Source: Humisphaera borealis
GTDB taxonomy: Bacteria; Planctomycetota; Phycisphaerae; Tepidisphaerales; Tepidisphaeraceae
Assembly (NCBI RefSeq): GCF_015169395.1
Contig: NZ_CP063458.1
Span: 7,089,954-7,153,953, forward strand
Reading direction: 5' to 3'
Length of the DNA stretch: 64,000 nt
In this document: in pieces, positions 63,601-64,000 of the stretch
How positions within the stretch are numbered: position 1 is the first letter of the stretch
How the letters are laid out: every line of letters starts with the position of its first letter
Notes under the pieces: model-generated
Databases searched by the model: none
The model's input: the letters and a program-made list of their open reading frames with translations, nothing else
What the model was told of the DNA's origin: nothing
Program-made: the position numbers and the translations under genes

Positions 63601-64000
63601 TGCGGTTGCAGGTTCGCCGTCCGCGTGGCCGCCGGGCGGTTCCAGTTCCAGTGCCCACAAATAGACGTTGCTCAGTCCCGTCGAAACCGAGCCGAGTCGC
63701 GGTTCCGTGCCCGGCGGCAGCATCTCCTTCGCCTCGACCAGTCGTTCGCTCACCTGCTGGCGGGCGAAATAGATGTCCGTGCCTTCTTCGAAATCGGCCG
63801 TCACCTGGGAGAAACCGTTGCGCGAGAGAGATCGTGTGCGAGTCAGTCCGGGCGTACCAGCCAGTGCGGATTCGATCGGAAAGGTGATCTGCTTTTCGGT
63901 TTCCTCAGGATCGAGACCGGACAATGCGGTCGTCACGACCACTTGCACGCCAGTCGCATCGGGGACGGCGTCGATCGGAAGCCGCTGGAGCGATCCGACG
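60655..64000 (-). CDS. CzcA-type heavy-metal efflux RND pump (N-terminus beyond window)
   Basis: About 1115 codons are visible; the beginning lies past the right edge, since the frame is open to 64000 with LPIDAVPDATGVQVVVTTAL. It is a CzcA-family inner-membrane RND pump: GLDPEETEKQITFPIESALAGTPG, the heavy-metal signature GAIDFGLIVDGAVIIVEN with its charged transmembrane residues, SLTFVPAMVAIL, and RVFVPRLDEGDVNV. It exports divalent or monovalent metal ions with CzcB- and CzcC-type partners that would lie to the right. Two additions are odd: an insert of about 45 residues near residue 105, rich in Pro, Ala and Asp, and an acidic insert SEDDEDGDADRALDHKGK in the second periplasmic domain. 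Either could bind metal. Confidence 0.9.
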   Translation of the reverse strand, partial: VGSLQRLPIDAVPDATGVQVVVTTALSGLDPEETEKQITFPIESALAGTPGLTRTRSLSRNGFSQVTADFEEGTDIYFARQQVSERLVEAKEMLPPGTEPRLGSVSTGLSNVYLWALELEPPGGHADGEPATAAVSDTKPISPPSAGDPAEQNPGWQSDGSYLTPDGESLRTESDRLTYLRTVQDWIVKPQIKQVKNVADVDVLGGFVKQYVVEPRPAKLVQYGITIADLLSALDRNNRSAGGSYIERRGEAALVRINARARDVDEIASIPLRSTNGTPLLVMDVAEVRIGHDVRSGAASLNGHEVVSGIAMMLTGANSRTVAADVDTRLKAINLPPGVRITTVLNRERLVDSTIRTVSSNLIEGAILVVVVLLLLLGNLRAALLTALAIPLSMLLTSVGMVASKVSGNLMSLGAIDFGLIVDGAVIIVENCLRMLALRQRELGRTLTTPERLETVLVASKQVRSATAFGEAIIIIVYLPILTLAGVEGRMFRPMAITVVLALAAAFVLSLTFVPAMVAILVRGRVRETENPIVHLASRAYGPILRLALRMRLAVVVVAFLMIVGAACWFTTLGRVFVPRLDEGDVNVITTRIPSTSLSEAILMQRQIERVLLRMPEVRNVLSITGTGDAAQDPIPQFEADTFATLQTPDKWRSEAELDAATAALEKRLKSDGILKDAPAAALSEDDEDGDADRALDHKGKLVKLMKLEIAVVPGTGYEMSQPIEDRFNEMIAGVRSDVAIEVYGEKFDQMRPAAERVAAVLRRVPGAVDVKVEATEGLSVIDIVPDRQAIARVGLAVADVTDFVDVAVAGRKAGVIFEGDRRFDLVVRLPEALRNDVDAIAQLPISLPKLPDPAVASRLPRPQSVTDQPNVLTVSALARFHIEDQQYEVIRQNGKRHVVVQCNVRGRDLGSFVDDARRQVTRDVQIPAGNWIEWGGQFETYAAARHRLVIVVPIALFLIFTLLFASFGSVRDALLVFSGVPLALTGGVAALALRGMPFSISAGVGFIALSGVAVLNGLVMVSFIRQLLADGVPLNDAVYQGCMTRLRPVMMTATVAAIGFLPMAIATGSGAEVQRPLATVVIGGIVSCTLLTLVVLPALYKIVGTRQAAEGIV

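Overview
The window reads as chromosomal DNA of a free-living, high-GC planctomycete, most likely of the Phycisphaerae side. That is inferred from the protein families rather than from a marker gene. The clues are a planctomycete-type cytochrome c, a PQQ-propeller/LamG giant, a surface protein with an LE-x-R-x-x-L-S-like N-terminal motif, a sulfatase remnant, an autotransporter-repeat protein with PEP-CTERM, and a DUF1257/DUF2997 pair. No rRNA, CRISPR array or intact tRNA is visible.

Bases 1-9347: a partial c-type cytochrome on the minus strand, then six tightly overlapping plus-strand genes: a PQQ-like propeller protein with a methyltransferase-like N-terminus, an anchored protein of unknown function, a double-domain ModA-like binding protein, a ModB-like permease, a ModC-like ATPase and a ThiF/MoeB-like E1 protein. 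This looks like one operon for an oxyanion importer with unusual partners. Bases 9489-14915: a winged-helix regulator, a palindromic promoter region, then dabB-dabA-cysD, an energy-coupled inorganic-carbon transporter co-transcribed with the small subunit of ATP sulfurylase but with no cysN. Bases 15043-19061: a GH105-type hydrolase, an alpha/beta esterase, a small membrane protein, an inverted-repeat element and a cyclic-nucleotide-binding DUF1003 membrane protein.

Bases 19337-23396: a three-gene coupled operon with a RidA domain fused to a D-threonine aldolase/D-serine dehydratase-like PLP enzyme, a GntP-family permease and an M19 dipeptidase. It looks like a D-amino-acid or D-dipeptide scavenging unit. 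Bases 23883-45239 are dominated by two giant cell-surface genes (about 2530 and 3990 residues) separated by a decayed sulfatase gene and a second copy of the inverted-repeat element.

Bases 45240-60640 are accessory DNA. First comes a graveyard of gene and transposase fragments (PEP-CTERM-type, IS630, an IS4/IS5-like DDE transposase, IS3). Next is a tRNA-Gln 3'-end fragment next to a tyrosine integrase, best read as an attachment core. Then come small HTH proteins, a ParB-like protein, a PD-(D/E)XK nuclease with a probable frameshift at its N-terminus, clusters of a GTCCGTCA-type octamer, an IS21 remnant, a large CHASE-PAS-GGDEF-EAL protein, DUF1257/DUF2997, and the broken start of an AAA ATPase gene. 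The window ends inside a CzcA-type heavy-metal RND pump on the minus strand. Because no intact tRNA-Gln appears to the right of the integrase, the island may extend past the window and include that pump.
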